From positions 1 to 64,000 of the forward strand of contig CALESQ010000071.1 in assembly GCA_937907455.1 (NCBI GenBank): DNA of 64,000 nucleotides, read 5' to 3'. The translations under genes were made by a program, and so were the position numbers. Position 1 is the stretch's first letter; every line of letters starts with the position of its first letter. The notes under the pieces are model-generated. The model did not search any database. It had not been told where the DNA came from and saw nothing but the letters and a program-made list of their open reading frames with translations. Positions 49,908-57,573 of the stretch are shown in pieces. Origin of the DNA: an uncultured Caldilineales bacterium (GTDB lineage Bacteria; Chloroflexota; Anaerolineae; JAAEKA01).

Positions 49908-52900
49908 TTAGTGGGCAGCATCCTTGCTGTAGTCCAGCGTTGCCAGTTGTTCGTACAAGTGCCAGCGCTTCTTGACATCCGCCTGAGCCTCATGCAGCAG
50001 CTCAGCCGCCGCCTTTGGATCAGATTTAAGCAGCATGGTATAGCGGGTTTCGTTGTAGATATAGTCTTGCAGCGGGATCTTTGGCGCTTTGCTGTCGAGT
50101 TGCAGCGGGTTGCTGCCCTCGTCGGCCAGCCGGGGATCATAGCGCAGCAGCGGCCAGTAGCCGGTATCCACTGCCTTCTTCTGCTGGTCGTTGGCCGTGG
50201 TCATGTTAATGCCGTGGGCGATGCAATGGCTGTAGGCAATGATCAGGCTGGGGCCGTCGTAGGACTCGGCTTCCAGGATGGCACGCACAGTTTGGGCATC
50301 GTTAGCTCCCATGGCAATGCGGGCCACGTAGACATTGCCGTAGTTCATGGCCATCATCGCCAGGTCTTTCTTGGCTGAATGTTTGCCGCTGGCCGCAAAC
50401 TTGGCTACCGCCGCGCGCGGGGTAGACTTGGAGGCCTGACCGCCGGTGTTGCTGTATACTTCGGTATCCAGCACCAGCACGTTGACATTGCGTTCTGATG
50501 CCAGCACATGGTCCAAACCGCCGTAGCCGATGTCATAGGCCCAGCCGTCGCCGCCGAAGATCCACACCGTTTTGTTGACCAGTACATCGGCAATGTCGGC
50601 CAGTTGTCGCAGCGCCGCGCTGCCTTGCCCGGCGGCTGTCAGTGCTTGCAAGCGTTGCTGCAGGGTAGCTACATGCTGGCGCTGCTCGTAGATGCCGGTT
50701 TCGTCATGTTGATCGGTGTGCAGCAGAGCCTCGGTTAGATCGTTGCCGATCAATTCAGCGTTCTGTTGCAGCAGCTCGCGGGCAAACTCCGCGCGTTTGT
50801 CCAGTGTCAGGCGCATACCCAGGCCAAATTCGGCATTATCCTCGAACAGGCTGTTCGACCAGGCCGGGCCGCGGCCGCTGCTGTCTTGGGCATAGGGAGT
50901 GGTGGGCAGGTTGCCGCTGTAGATGGAGGAGCAGCCGGTGGCGTTGGCCACGATGGTGCGGTCACCGAATAACTGTGTCACCAGTTTGATGTAGGGCGTT
51001 TCGCCGCAGCCCGCGCATGCGCCGGAGTATTCAAACAGCGGGCGCAGTAACTGGTTGCTCTTCACCAGTTTCATGTTCACGGTACGGCGGTCAATATCGG
51101 GGATGCTCAGGAAGAAGTCGTAGTTCGCGGCCTCACGCTCGCGAATGGGCGGCTGATCTTCCATGTTGATGGCCTTGAAGCGCGGTTCACGCTTGTTTTT
51201 GGCCGGACACACATACACGCAGGCCCCGCAGCCGGTGCAGTCTTCCGGTGCTACCTGAATGGAATAGAGCCAGTCTGGGTATTCCTTGCCCTTGTAAGGG
51301 GTGGCACGGAAACTGTCGGGGGCATCGGCCAGTTGTTCCGGCGGGAATGCTTTGATGCGGATGGTGGCGTGAGGGCACACCAGCGCGCACTTGCCGCACT
51401 GAATGCACACGTCGGGATCCCAGATGGGGATTTCCAGCGCCAGGTTGCGCTTTTCCCATTGTGTGGTGGCTGTGGGGAAGGTGCCATCGGCGGGCATGGC
51501 CGACACCGGCAGCAGATCGCCGCGCCCGGCGATGATCTCTGCCGTCACCTTTTGCACGAAGTCGGGAGCCTCAGCCGGTACAGCGGGGGGCAGCTCGATG
51601 CTGCTGCTGATGTGATCGGGCACAGCGACTTCATACAGGTTAGCCAGCGTCTGGTCTACGGCCTCGTAATTTTGCTGCACCACGGTTTCGCCGCGTTTGC
51701 CGTAGGTCTTCTTGATGGCGTACTTGATAGAGGCAATTGCTTCGTCGCGCGGCAGCACACCAGAAATGGCAAAGAAACAGGTTTGCATGATGGTGTTGAT
51801 GCGTCCGCCCATGCCGGTTCGTTCGGCCACGTCGTAAGCGTCAATCACATAGAACTTCATGCCCTTGTTGATCAGATGTTCCTGGTACACGCGCGGCAGT
51901 TTGTCCCACACCGCTTCTCTGGGGTGATAGGTGTTCAGCAGAAAGACTGCGCCCGGCGTGGCATTGCGCAGCACGTCGTAGCGCTCTAGAAATACGGACT
52001 GATGCACCGCCACAAAGTTGGCCTTTTCAATCAGGTAAGGCTGATGAATTGGCTCTGGCCCGAAGCGCAGATGTGAAACCGTGGTTGCGCCTGATTTTTT
52101 CGAGTCGTAGACGAAATAGCCCTGGGCATAGTTGGGAGTATCTTCACCGATGATCTTGATGCTGTTTTTGTTGGCTCCTACTGTGCCGTCAGAACCCAGA
52201 CCAAAGAACAGCGCACGCACCACCCGGGGCGATTCGATGCTGAAGGTCGGGTCGAAGTCAAGGCTGGTGAAGGTAACATCGTCGTTGATACCCACGGTGA
52301 AGTGGTTCTTTGGCTTATCCTTGCGCAGTTCATCAAAGACCGCCTTGGCCATGGCTGGCGTCCATTCCTTGCTGGAAAGGCCGTAGCGTCCGCCAATCAC
52401 GCGCACGTTGCCGCGTCCGGCTTCCATCAGCGCAGTGATGACGTCCTGATAAAGCGGCTCGCCCGCGGCACCCGGTTCCTTGGTACGATCCAGCGTGGCG
52501 ATGGCTTTGACACTGGCCGGCAGTGCAGCCATGAAATGTTCGCTGCTCCAGGGGCGCATGAGATGCACTTTGAGCACGCCCACCTTCTCGCCGTGGCTGT
52601 TGAGGTAGGCGGCGGTTTGTTCAGCAGTTTCTGCTGCCGAGCCAAGAATCACTAGAATGCGTTCAGCATCTGGCGCACCTTCGTACTGGAACAGCTTGTA
52701 CTGGCGGCCTGTGATCTGCGCAAAGCGATCCATGGCCTCCTGCACAATGCCCGGCACTTGCAGGTAGAAGGGGTTCACCGTCTCACGACCCTGGAAGTAG
52801 ACATCGGGATTTTGTGCGGTGCCGCGCATCACCGGCCGATCAGGGGTAAGGCCGCGCCCGCGATGGGCCAGTACCAGATCATCATCAATCATGGCGCGAA

Positions 52901-53474
52901 TGTCGTCGTCGGTCAGTTGTTCGATCTTGGCGACTTCGTGGCTGGTGCGGAAGCCATCAAAGAAATGGATGAAGGGCACGCGCGCCTTGAGCGTGGCTGC
53001 CTGAGCGATCAGCGCCATGTCCATGATTTCTTGCACCGAATTGCTGCACAGCATGGACCAGCCGGTTTGGCGCACACCCATCACGTCGCTGTGGTCGCCA
53101 AAAATCGAAAGCCCCTGTGCTGCCAGACTGCGCGCTGCTACATGAAACACCGTGGAGGTAAGCTCCCCGGCGATCTTATACATGTTGGGGATCATCAGCA
53201 GCAGCCCCTGCGAGGCGGTGAAGGTGGTGGTGAGTGAGCCGGTCTGCAACGCACCGTGTACAGCGCCGGCGGCCCCGCCTTCAGACTGCATCTCAATCAC
53301 CAGGGGGATTGTGCCCCAGATGTTGGGTTTTAGCTCGGCAGTCCATTGATCAGCCCACTCGCCCATGGCGCTGGAGGGCGTGATGGGGTAAATGGCGATT
53401 ACTTCGTTGGTTTTATGAGCAATATATGCGGCGGCTTCGTTGCCGTCAATGGTAACGATTTGACGGTTGGTCAT
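49908..53474 (-). CDS. nifJ: Pyruvate:ferredoxin (flavodoxin) oxidoreductase
   Basis: A 1188-aa single-chain enzyme that converts pyruvate and CoA to acetyl-CoA, CO2 and reduced ferredoxin. Domains in order: domain I with AAAYIAHKTNEVIAIYPITP (pyruvate/TPP pocket), domain III EKR loop, a two-cluster ferredoxin domain (CIQCGKCALVCPH near residue 690 and CTGCGACVYVCPAK near 746), and the TPP domain with the third-cluster Cys in CAGCGE (about 820), and GDGWAYDIGYGGLDH. All Fe-S ligands are intact. It implies anaerobic or facultative growth. A CRP/FNR-type palindrome at 53597-53610 sits at -41.5 of its promoter. Confidence 0.97.
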   Translation of the reverse strand: MTNRQIVTIDGNEAAAYIAHKTNEVIAIYPITPSSAMGEWADQWTAELKPNIWGTIPLVIEMQSEGGAAGAVHGALQTGSLTTTFTASQGLLLMIPNMYKIAGELTSTVFHVAARSLAAQGLSIFGDHSDVMGVRQTGWSMLCSNSVQEIMDMALIAQAATLKARVPFIHFFDGFRTSHEVAKIEQLTDDDIRAMIDDDLVLAHRGRGLTPDRPVMRGTAQNPDVYFQGRETVNPFYLQVPGIVQEAMDRFAQITGRQYKLFQYEGAPDAERILVILGSAAETAEQTAAYLNSHGEKVGVLKVHLMRPWSSEHFMAALPASVKAIATLDRTKEPGAAGEPLYQDVITALMEAGRGNVRVIGGRYGLSSKEWTPAMAKAVFDELRKDKPKNHFTVGINDDVTFTSLDFDPTFSIESPRVVRALFFGLGSDGTVGANKNSIKIIGEDTPNYAQGYFVYDSKKSGATTVSHLRFGPEPIHQPYLIEKANFVAVHQSVFLERYDVLRNATPGAVFLLNTYHPREAVWDKLPRVYQEHLINKGMKFYVIDAYDVAERTGMGGRINTIMQTCFFAISGVLPRDEAIASIKYAIKKTYGKRGETVVQQNYEAVDQTLANLYEVAVPDHISSSIELPPAVPAEAPDFVQKVTAEIIAGRGDLLPVSAMPADGTFPTATTQWEKRNLALEIPIWDPDVCIQCGKCALVCPHATIRIKAFPPEQLADAPDSFRATPYKGKEYPDWLYSIQVAPEDCTGCGACVYVCPAKNKREPRFKAINMEDQPPIREREAANYDFFLSIPDIDRRTVNMKLVKSNQLLRPLFEYSGACAGCGETPYIKLVTQLFGDRTIVANATGCSSIYSGNLPTTPYAQDSSGRGPAWSNSLFEDNAEFGLGMRLTLDKRAEFARELLQQNAELIGNDLTEALLHTDQHDETGIYEQRQHVATLQQRLQALTAAGQGSAALRQLADIADVLVNKTVWIFGGDGWAYDIGYGGLDHVLASERNVNVLVLDTEVYSNTGGQASKSTPRAAVAKFAASGKHSAKKDLAMMAMNYGNVYVARIAMGANDAQTVRAILEAESYDGPSLIIAYSHCIAHGINMTTANDQQKKAVDTGYWPLLRYDPRLADEGSNPLQLDSKAPKIPLQDYIYNETRYTMLLKSDPKAAAELLHEAQADVKKRWHLYEQLATLDYSKDAAH

Positions 53475-53568
53475 TAGGTTTGTCCTTCGTCAGGCTGAGT
53501 GCATCCTGTGAAATAAGTCAGGAAATAAAGCAAGGTGCGCGGGAGCTTTCCAGCGCACAATCCTTTCC

Positions 53569-53574
53569 ATCATA
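53569..53574 (-). promoter_or_regulatory. -10 box of the nifJ promoter
   Basis: TATGAT on the - strand. There is no good -35; instead the activator-like palindrome at 53597-53610 occupies that place, as in class II CRP/FNR promoters. Leader to the ATG about 88 nt. Confidence 0.5.
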
Positions 53575-53596
53575 CCCCTGATGCGTTTGTTTTTAC

Positions 53597-53610
53597 ATGA
53601 TGTATGTCAT
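53597..53610. promoter_or_regulatory. CRP/FNR-family-like binding site upstream of nifJ
   Basis: ATGATGTATGTCAT (ATGA-N6-TCAT dyad). Its centre (53603.5) is 29.5 bp before the first base of the -10 hexamer, which equals -41.5 from the expected transcription start. A near-identical copy (ACATGATGTAGATCATA) is at 63980-63996. Confidence 0.55.
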
Positions 53611-53612
53611 AA

Positions 53613-54908
53613 TTAGGCGGTATAATCTTTGTGACGTGCTAATCCCAGACCTTGTCGGTCAAGCTCTTCGGCGTCGCGGCGGTCTTGCACGCTGACGAAA
53701 GACCGTTCCACGGTTTCATGCAGGCGCATGGCAAAGTTGCGCACGTCGGCGCGACGCGTGGGCACTACGGCATCTTCCAAATCGCTGAACAGCGCAATCA
53801 GTCGCCGCATTACCTGAATAGATTGTTCTCCGTAGTGCATGATTTCCAGAAAGGCCAATTCCAGCAGGTCAACCCAATCAGGAGCAGGATAGACCAACCG
53901 CAGCACGCCATCACGGTCAGTTTCATGGCCAATGTCCAGGTTGACCTGCCCTAAGCGGCGCAGCAGGTCTTCGATCTGATCGAGTGCCATCACGGCGGTG
54001 GTGGGGTCGTTGATGGCGGGCGACAGGGCGCGAATGGCAATATCTGCCAGCAGGCGCAGAGCGTATTTAGGATCTTGTTCGATGGTGCGTTCGGTGCTTA
54101 GGATGACCGCATTTTTTAGCGCGCTTTTCGCAATGGTTTTGTCTGTGCCGCGCACGCGCAGCAAGGCCGCGCCTTCGGTTACGGTGTCACCTACGGCATA
54201 GGCCATTTCAATGACACCATCGGCGCGGCGAGCCAGCCGCACCAGTGCGTTCATGTCCAAAGCGGCAATGGCCAAGGGGCCACCATGGTGATAAAGGGTT
54301 TGGTGCACCGGCAGAGTTTGCCACGAAGTCGAGGGCGCGGGAGCCGCTTCGGAGGCCGGTGTTGGATACATCAGCGTAATGACGGTGCGCCCCCGCTGGC
54401 CAATGCTGCCCAGTACATTGCTGATATACAGGCTGGTGATGCGCTCAATCAGCCAGATCAGCGCGCCGATGCTGGCAAACACCCATAGAAAGGCTGTCAG
54501 CACGGTCATGGCCGGAGCTACTTGATCGTTTTGTGCATGAAGATTGGCCAGGCCGAGCAGGGCAAACAGGAAGGTGCCGATGAAAACGCCCACTGAGTGG
54601 GGGATCACGGGGCTGCGAGAAAACCACGCCACCAGCCGCGGCGAGTAGGTGCTGCTGCCAAACTGCACCATTACAAAAACCAGTGAAAAGGTAATGCCTG
54701 TCAGTGCCATCATGCCGGAGGCAATAGTAGACAGTATCAGAGCGGCGTCGGCTGCGGGCAGGGTGAGCGCGTCCTGCCCCCATAACCCATAGCGAACGCG
54801 CGGCGTGATCATGCCCATTGCCAGTGCCAGCACGATATAGCCTACCGGCACAAACCAGCTATGCAGAGGAGAAAAACGTCGGCGACGCAGCGGAAGCAAA
54901 CGGTTCAT
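53613..54908 (-). CDS. DUF2254 family membrane protein
   Basis: A 431-aa protein with four N-terminal membrane helices (from about residues 20, 55, 105 and 135) and a cytoplasmic C-terminal half. LTGITFSLVFVMVQFGSSTYSPRLV (residues about 67-91) and the SPAINDPTTAVMALDQIEDLL stretch are typical of DUF2254, a widespread family with no established function; ion conductance has been suggested for similar folds but is not shown. The start is ATG 54908. It is upstream of nifJ on the same strand but separated from it by the nifJ promoter. Confidence 0.82.
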   Translation of the reverse strand: MNRLLPLRRRRFSPLHSWFVPVGYIVLALAMGMITPRVRYGLWGQDALTLPAADAALILSTIASGMMALTGITFSLVFVMVQFGSSTYSPRLVAWFSRSPVIPHSVGVFIGTFLFALLGLANLHAQNDQVAPAMTVLTAFLWVFASIGALIWLIERITSLYISNVLGSIGQRGRTVITLMYPTPASEAAPAPSTSWQTLPVHQTLYHHGGPLAIAALDMNALVRLARRADGVIEMAYAVGDTVTEGAALLRVRGTDKTIAKSALKNAVILSTERTIEQDPKYALRLLADIAIRALSPAINDPTTAVMALDQIEDLLRRLGQVNLDIGHETDRDGVLRLVYPAPDWVDLLELAFLEIMHYGEQSIQVMRRLIALFSDLEDAVVPTRRADVRNFAMRLHETVERSFVSVQDRRDAEELDRQGLGLARHKDYTA

Positions 54909-54934
54909 GGTAAGCCCTTGCGTAAACAGAGGAT

Positions 54935-54966
54935 AAAAAACGAGCCAACCGATGACGGTTGGCTCG
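54935..54966 (-). terminator. Terminator of tRNA-Asp
   Basis: Perfect 11-bp stem CGAGCCAACCG/CGGTTGGCTCG with loop ATGA; on the - strand it is followed by TTTTTT (54940-54935). Confidence 0.85.
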
Positions 54967-54974
54967 TTGTGCCG

Positions 54975-55051
54975 TGGCGGGCCCGACGGGTCTCGAACCC
55001 GCGATCTCTGGCTTGACAGGCCAGTATGTTAGCCGACTACACCACGGGCCC
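54975..55051 (-). tRNA. tRNA-Asp (GTC)
   Basis: 77 nt including encoded CCA. The acceptor stem pairs GGGCCCG with CGGGCCC. The anticodon arm CTGGC-CTGTCAA-GCCAG gives anticodon GTC. The T arm GCGGG-TTCGAGA-CCCGT is normal. A promoter and terminator flank it. Confidence 0.95.
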
Positions 55052-55068
55052 ATGCGGCAACAGCAGGC

Positions 55069-55096
55069 ATTATACATACGCCCTGTTTTTCGTCAA
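55069..55096 (-). promoter_or_regulatory. Promoter of tRNA-Asp
   Basis: On the - strand TTGACG (55096-55091), 16-nt spacer, perfect TATAAT (55074-55069), 17 nt before the tRNA 5' end. Confidence 0.75.
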
Positions 55097-55155
55097 ATTC
55101 ACGCGGCCGATTCACAGAACGCAATCTTTCAGGATCACAGTGGCAATCGTCTCGT

Positions 55156-56544
55156 TCAGACAGCCAGCTCGGTGAGTGCCTTGAACGCGGCCTGGAAGCA
55201 GCCCAGTGGCGCGGCCACCAGGCCTGCGCCCACCATGCCTACCCCTGGCTCCTTGTGAGCAATGCCGGTGTTCAGCCGCGGGGTAATGCCGCTTTCCAGC
55301 ACGCGGCGCACATCTACTCCCACCGGCGTGCCGCGGAAGTTCAGCGCGGGGATGCTGAATGCGCTGTGTTCGCCCGCGGTGATCTCGTACATCAGCAGCG
55401 TGGTGTTGATGGCATCCTGTGGCGAACCGCCCACGAACTGCACGATAGCAGGCGCCCCGGCCAACGCAAAACCGCCAATGCCGCCTGTTTCGGTGATGGC
55501 GCTGTCGCCTATGTCGGGGTTGGCATCTGCAGCCGTGTAACCCGGCAGCCAGAGACCTTCGACAATGGGCGATGGTGCGGTGAACCAGCGATCACCGGTG
55601 GCGCTGACGCGAATACCCCATTCTGTGCCGTTGCGCGCCATCACTGTGGCGATTGTGCAGCCGGGAATGTTTTCGGCAGGCAGCAACATGGCCTTCATCG
55701 CCGGCATGGACAGGTTCAGATAGAAGTGATCGTTGCCATCCATGAAGCGCAGCACCGCGGCGGTGGTGGCGGCATCGCTGGTTTCGGCCAGCGCCGGGCT
55801 GATGGCACGAATGAAGAGCGAAGTACCGGCTTTGTTGCGATTATGGCACTCGTCGCCCATGTGCAGGGCTTGCGCGGTCATGCTGCGCAGATCCAGCGGG
55901 CCTGAGCGCGCCAGCGCGCGCTGCAACGCCGGGTAGAGCACCTGCTCCATCCAGCGCAGCCGCTCGATTACTTCTGGCCCATAGGCACCATAGCGCAACA
56001 CGCGGCCCAGGCCTTCGTTCTGTGTGGCATAGGCCAGGTGGCCGCTGGTTTCGTTGCGCACAATGAATACCGGCATGGAAGGGCTGATGATGCCTGCCAT
56101 TGGCCCTACTGCGGCATAGTGGTGACAGGGAGCAAATTCGATCTCGCTACCTGCTGCCAGCGCGGCCGCTGCTTCTGCTGTGGCTGCCCAGCCTTCATAC
56201 AGGATGGCGCCGATCACAGCGCCGCGTGTGGGGCCGCTCATACGCTCCCAGGTGATGGGCGGGCCGCTATGCGTGATCAGCCGGTTGTGAAAGCCGGGGA
56301 TGACTTCACGGGCGATACCCATGCCTATCAGCAGTGGGCGACCGGCGGTGATGCGGCGTATGGCCTCGGTATTGGCGGCATCTATAGCAGCGCCTTGCAG
56401 GGTGTCTAGCTCGACATAACCATCAGCGGGTGGCTGCCAATCCACTGCGGTGACAACGGCGCCTTGTGCAGCCATGCTCTCGGCAAAAGTTTCCAGCCCC
56501 AGATTGATGGGGCGCAACGGTTGGGTGAACAAGTTATCGGGCAC
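55156..56544 (-). CDS. DUF1116 family protein (AllG/YlbE-like), possible carbamoyltransferase subunit
   Basis: A 462-aa soluble protein of the DUF1116 family: NLFTQPLRPINLGLETFAES at the N-terminus, RMSGPTRGAVIGAILYEGWA, EFAPCHHYAAVGPMAGIISP, and GDECHNRNKAGTSLF are family hallmarks. In E. coli the homologue YlbE (AllG), with FdrA (AllF) and YlbF (AllH), has been reported to form oxamate carbamoyltransferase. Homologues of the other two subunits are encoded just upstream. AAAGG 8 nt before GTG 56544 is chosen; TTG 56562 is possible. It has its own promoter and operator-like repeat, so it can be controlled apart from the upstream operon genes. Confidence 0.85.
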   Translation of the reverse strand: MPDNLFTQPLRPINLGLETFAESMAAQGAVVTAVDWQPPADGYVELDTLQGAAIDAANTEAIRRITAGRPLLIGMGIAREVIPGFHNRLITHSGPPITWERMSGPTRGAVIGAILYEGWAATAEAAAALAAGSEIEFAPCHHYAAVGPMAGIISPSMPVFIVRNETSGHLAYATQNEGLGRVLRYGAYGPEVIERLRWMEQVLYPALQRALARSGPLDLRSMTAQALHMGDECHNRNKAGTSLFIRAISPALAETSDAATTAAVLRFMDGNDHFYLNLSMPAMKAMLLPAENIPGCTIATVMARNGTEWGIRVSATGDRWFTAPSPIVEGLWLPGYTAADANPDIGDSAITETGGIGGFALAGAPAIVQFVGGSPQDAINTTLLMYEITAGEHSAFSIPALNFRGTPVGVDVRRVLESGITPRLNTGIAHKEPGVGMVGAGLVAAPLGCFQAAFKALTELAV

Positions 56545-56576
56545 AGTGGATGCCTTTCGCAAAAGGTGAACTTGGC

Positions 56577-56600
56577 CCGGTGAATGGGGAAATTCACCGG
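56577..56600. promoter_or_regulatory. Operator-like inverted repeat before the DUF1116 gene
   Basis: Perfect 9-bp arms CCGGTGAAT (56577-56585) and ATTCACCGG (56592-56600) with a 6-nt spacer, directly downstream of a -10 box, covering the transcription start. Confidence 0.6.
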
Positions 56601-56603
56601 CTG

Positions 56604-56633
56604 ATCATACAAAGCGGCTTCAGCCGCTGGCAA
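56604..56633 (-). promoter_or_regulatory. Internal promoter of the DUF1116 gene
   Basis: On the - strand TTGCCA (56633-56628), 18-nt spacer, TATGAT (56609-56604). The spacer contains GCGGCT-TC-AGCCGC (56614-56627), a perfect hairpin that could instead act as a weak terminator for the upstream gene. Confidence 0.5.
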
Positions 56634-56666
56634 GACACTCCAACACCAATTTCCCAATCTACCAAT

Positions 56667-57455
56667 CTACCGTTCTTCAAAATCCACGGCGGCTACGGCT
56701 TCGGAGGCAGCCCGCATCTGCGCTGAGACGCTTTGGTGCAGCGGATGTACCTGATAGGTCTCCATGTCGGCCAAGCTGTTGAAGCGGGTGATGAGTACAA
56801 GGTCGTAAGCGCGGGCCGATTCTACGATGTTGACGCCCACTTCGATTCCGCGCAGTGGAGGAATTTGTCCGTCCATGCTGCGCAGCAACTGCGCCAGACG
56901 TTCTGCCTCAGCCGGGGTGCGCTCGCGCAGTTTGAACATTACCACATGGGTGAGAGGCGATGGCGCGGGCAGGGTGGCGGAATCAGCTTGCACAGGCAAA
57001 CGCATGACCAATTCGTTGTCGAGTTTGTTGCCGGTGTAAGTGAAACCCAATCTGGCGTAAAAAGGTGCAGGGCTGCCTTCGCCCTCGCCGTGGCTGAGGA
57101 GCAACTCAGCGGCGTTGGGCAGAGTTTTGACATATTCTATCAGCCGTGCCATAGCCTGCCGGCCAAAACCGTAGCGTTGGTAGCGCTGGTCAATCAGCAA
57201 ACGCCACAGGAAATATTCCGGTTTGACCCGGTCTTCGTAGAGCATCATAAAGCCAATCGGCGTTTCGTCGGCGTAGATGGCGCGGAACCATGCTTCTTTG
57301 GTGAAGTGTGCCTGGGCCAATGACACCGCGTTGGAGGCGACAAATTGCTCTTGCTGCGGTGCAACCTTGAGGCGTAGCACTTCGCTCAGGTTGTCGCTGG
57401 TAACGGAGCGTAGCGTCACAACTGCGTCCGGGCCGGGAGAAGAAGATTGAGACAT
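56667..57455 (-). CDS. GNAT acetyltransferase fused to a Dabb (A/B-barrel) domain
   Basis: A 262-aa fusion. Residues 1-155 are a GNAT domain of the spermidine/diamine type: EAWFRAIYADETPIGFMMLY, LWRLLIDQRYQRYGFGRQAM with the QRYGFG acetyl-CoA motif (about 92-97), and PFYARLGFTYTG. Residues 165-262 match a stress-responsive dimeric A/B-barrel (LTHVVMFKLRERTPAEAERL, GIEVGVNIVESARAYDLVLI, YQVHPLHQSV). I do not know a characterised protein of this layout. It lies between the fdrA and DUF1116 genes on the same strand. Confidence 0.8.
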   Translation of the reverse strand: MSQSSSPGPDAVVTLRSVTSDNLSEVLRLKVAPQQEQFVASNAVSLAQAHFTKEAWFRAIYADETPIGFMMLYEDRVKPEYFLWRLLIDQRYQRYGFGRQAMARLIEYVKTLPNAAELLLSHGEGEGSPAPFYARLGFTYTGNKLDNELVMRLPVQADSATLPAPSPLTHVVMFKLRERTPAEAERLAQLLRSMDGQIPPLRGIEVGVNIVESARAYDLVLITRFNSLADMETYQVHPLHQSVSAQMRAASEAVAAVDFEER

Positions 57456-57487
57456 GGATGATAGCTCCGCAGTGAAACATACTGCAT

Positions 57488-57531
57488 ACTGCGTATTGCG
57501 TAGTCGGAAATCTTGATACGCAATACGCAGT
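57488..57531. repeat. 15-bp perfect inverted repeat between fdrA and the GNAT-Dabb gene
   Basis: ACTGCGTATTGCGTA (57488-57502) and TACGCAATACGCAGT (57517-57531) with a 14-nt loop, surrounded by further ATACTGCxTA and GCGTAATAC words. No T-run. Probably a mobile-type intergenic repeat or processing hairpin. Confidence 0.75.
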
Positions 57532-57573
57532 GCGTAATACCCGTTTTGACGTCAGAATGATTGAAGCGATAAG

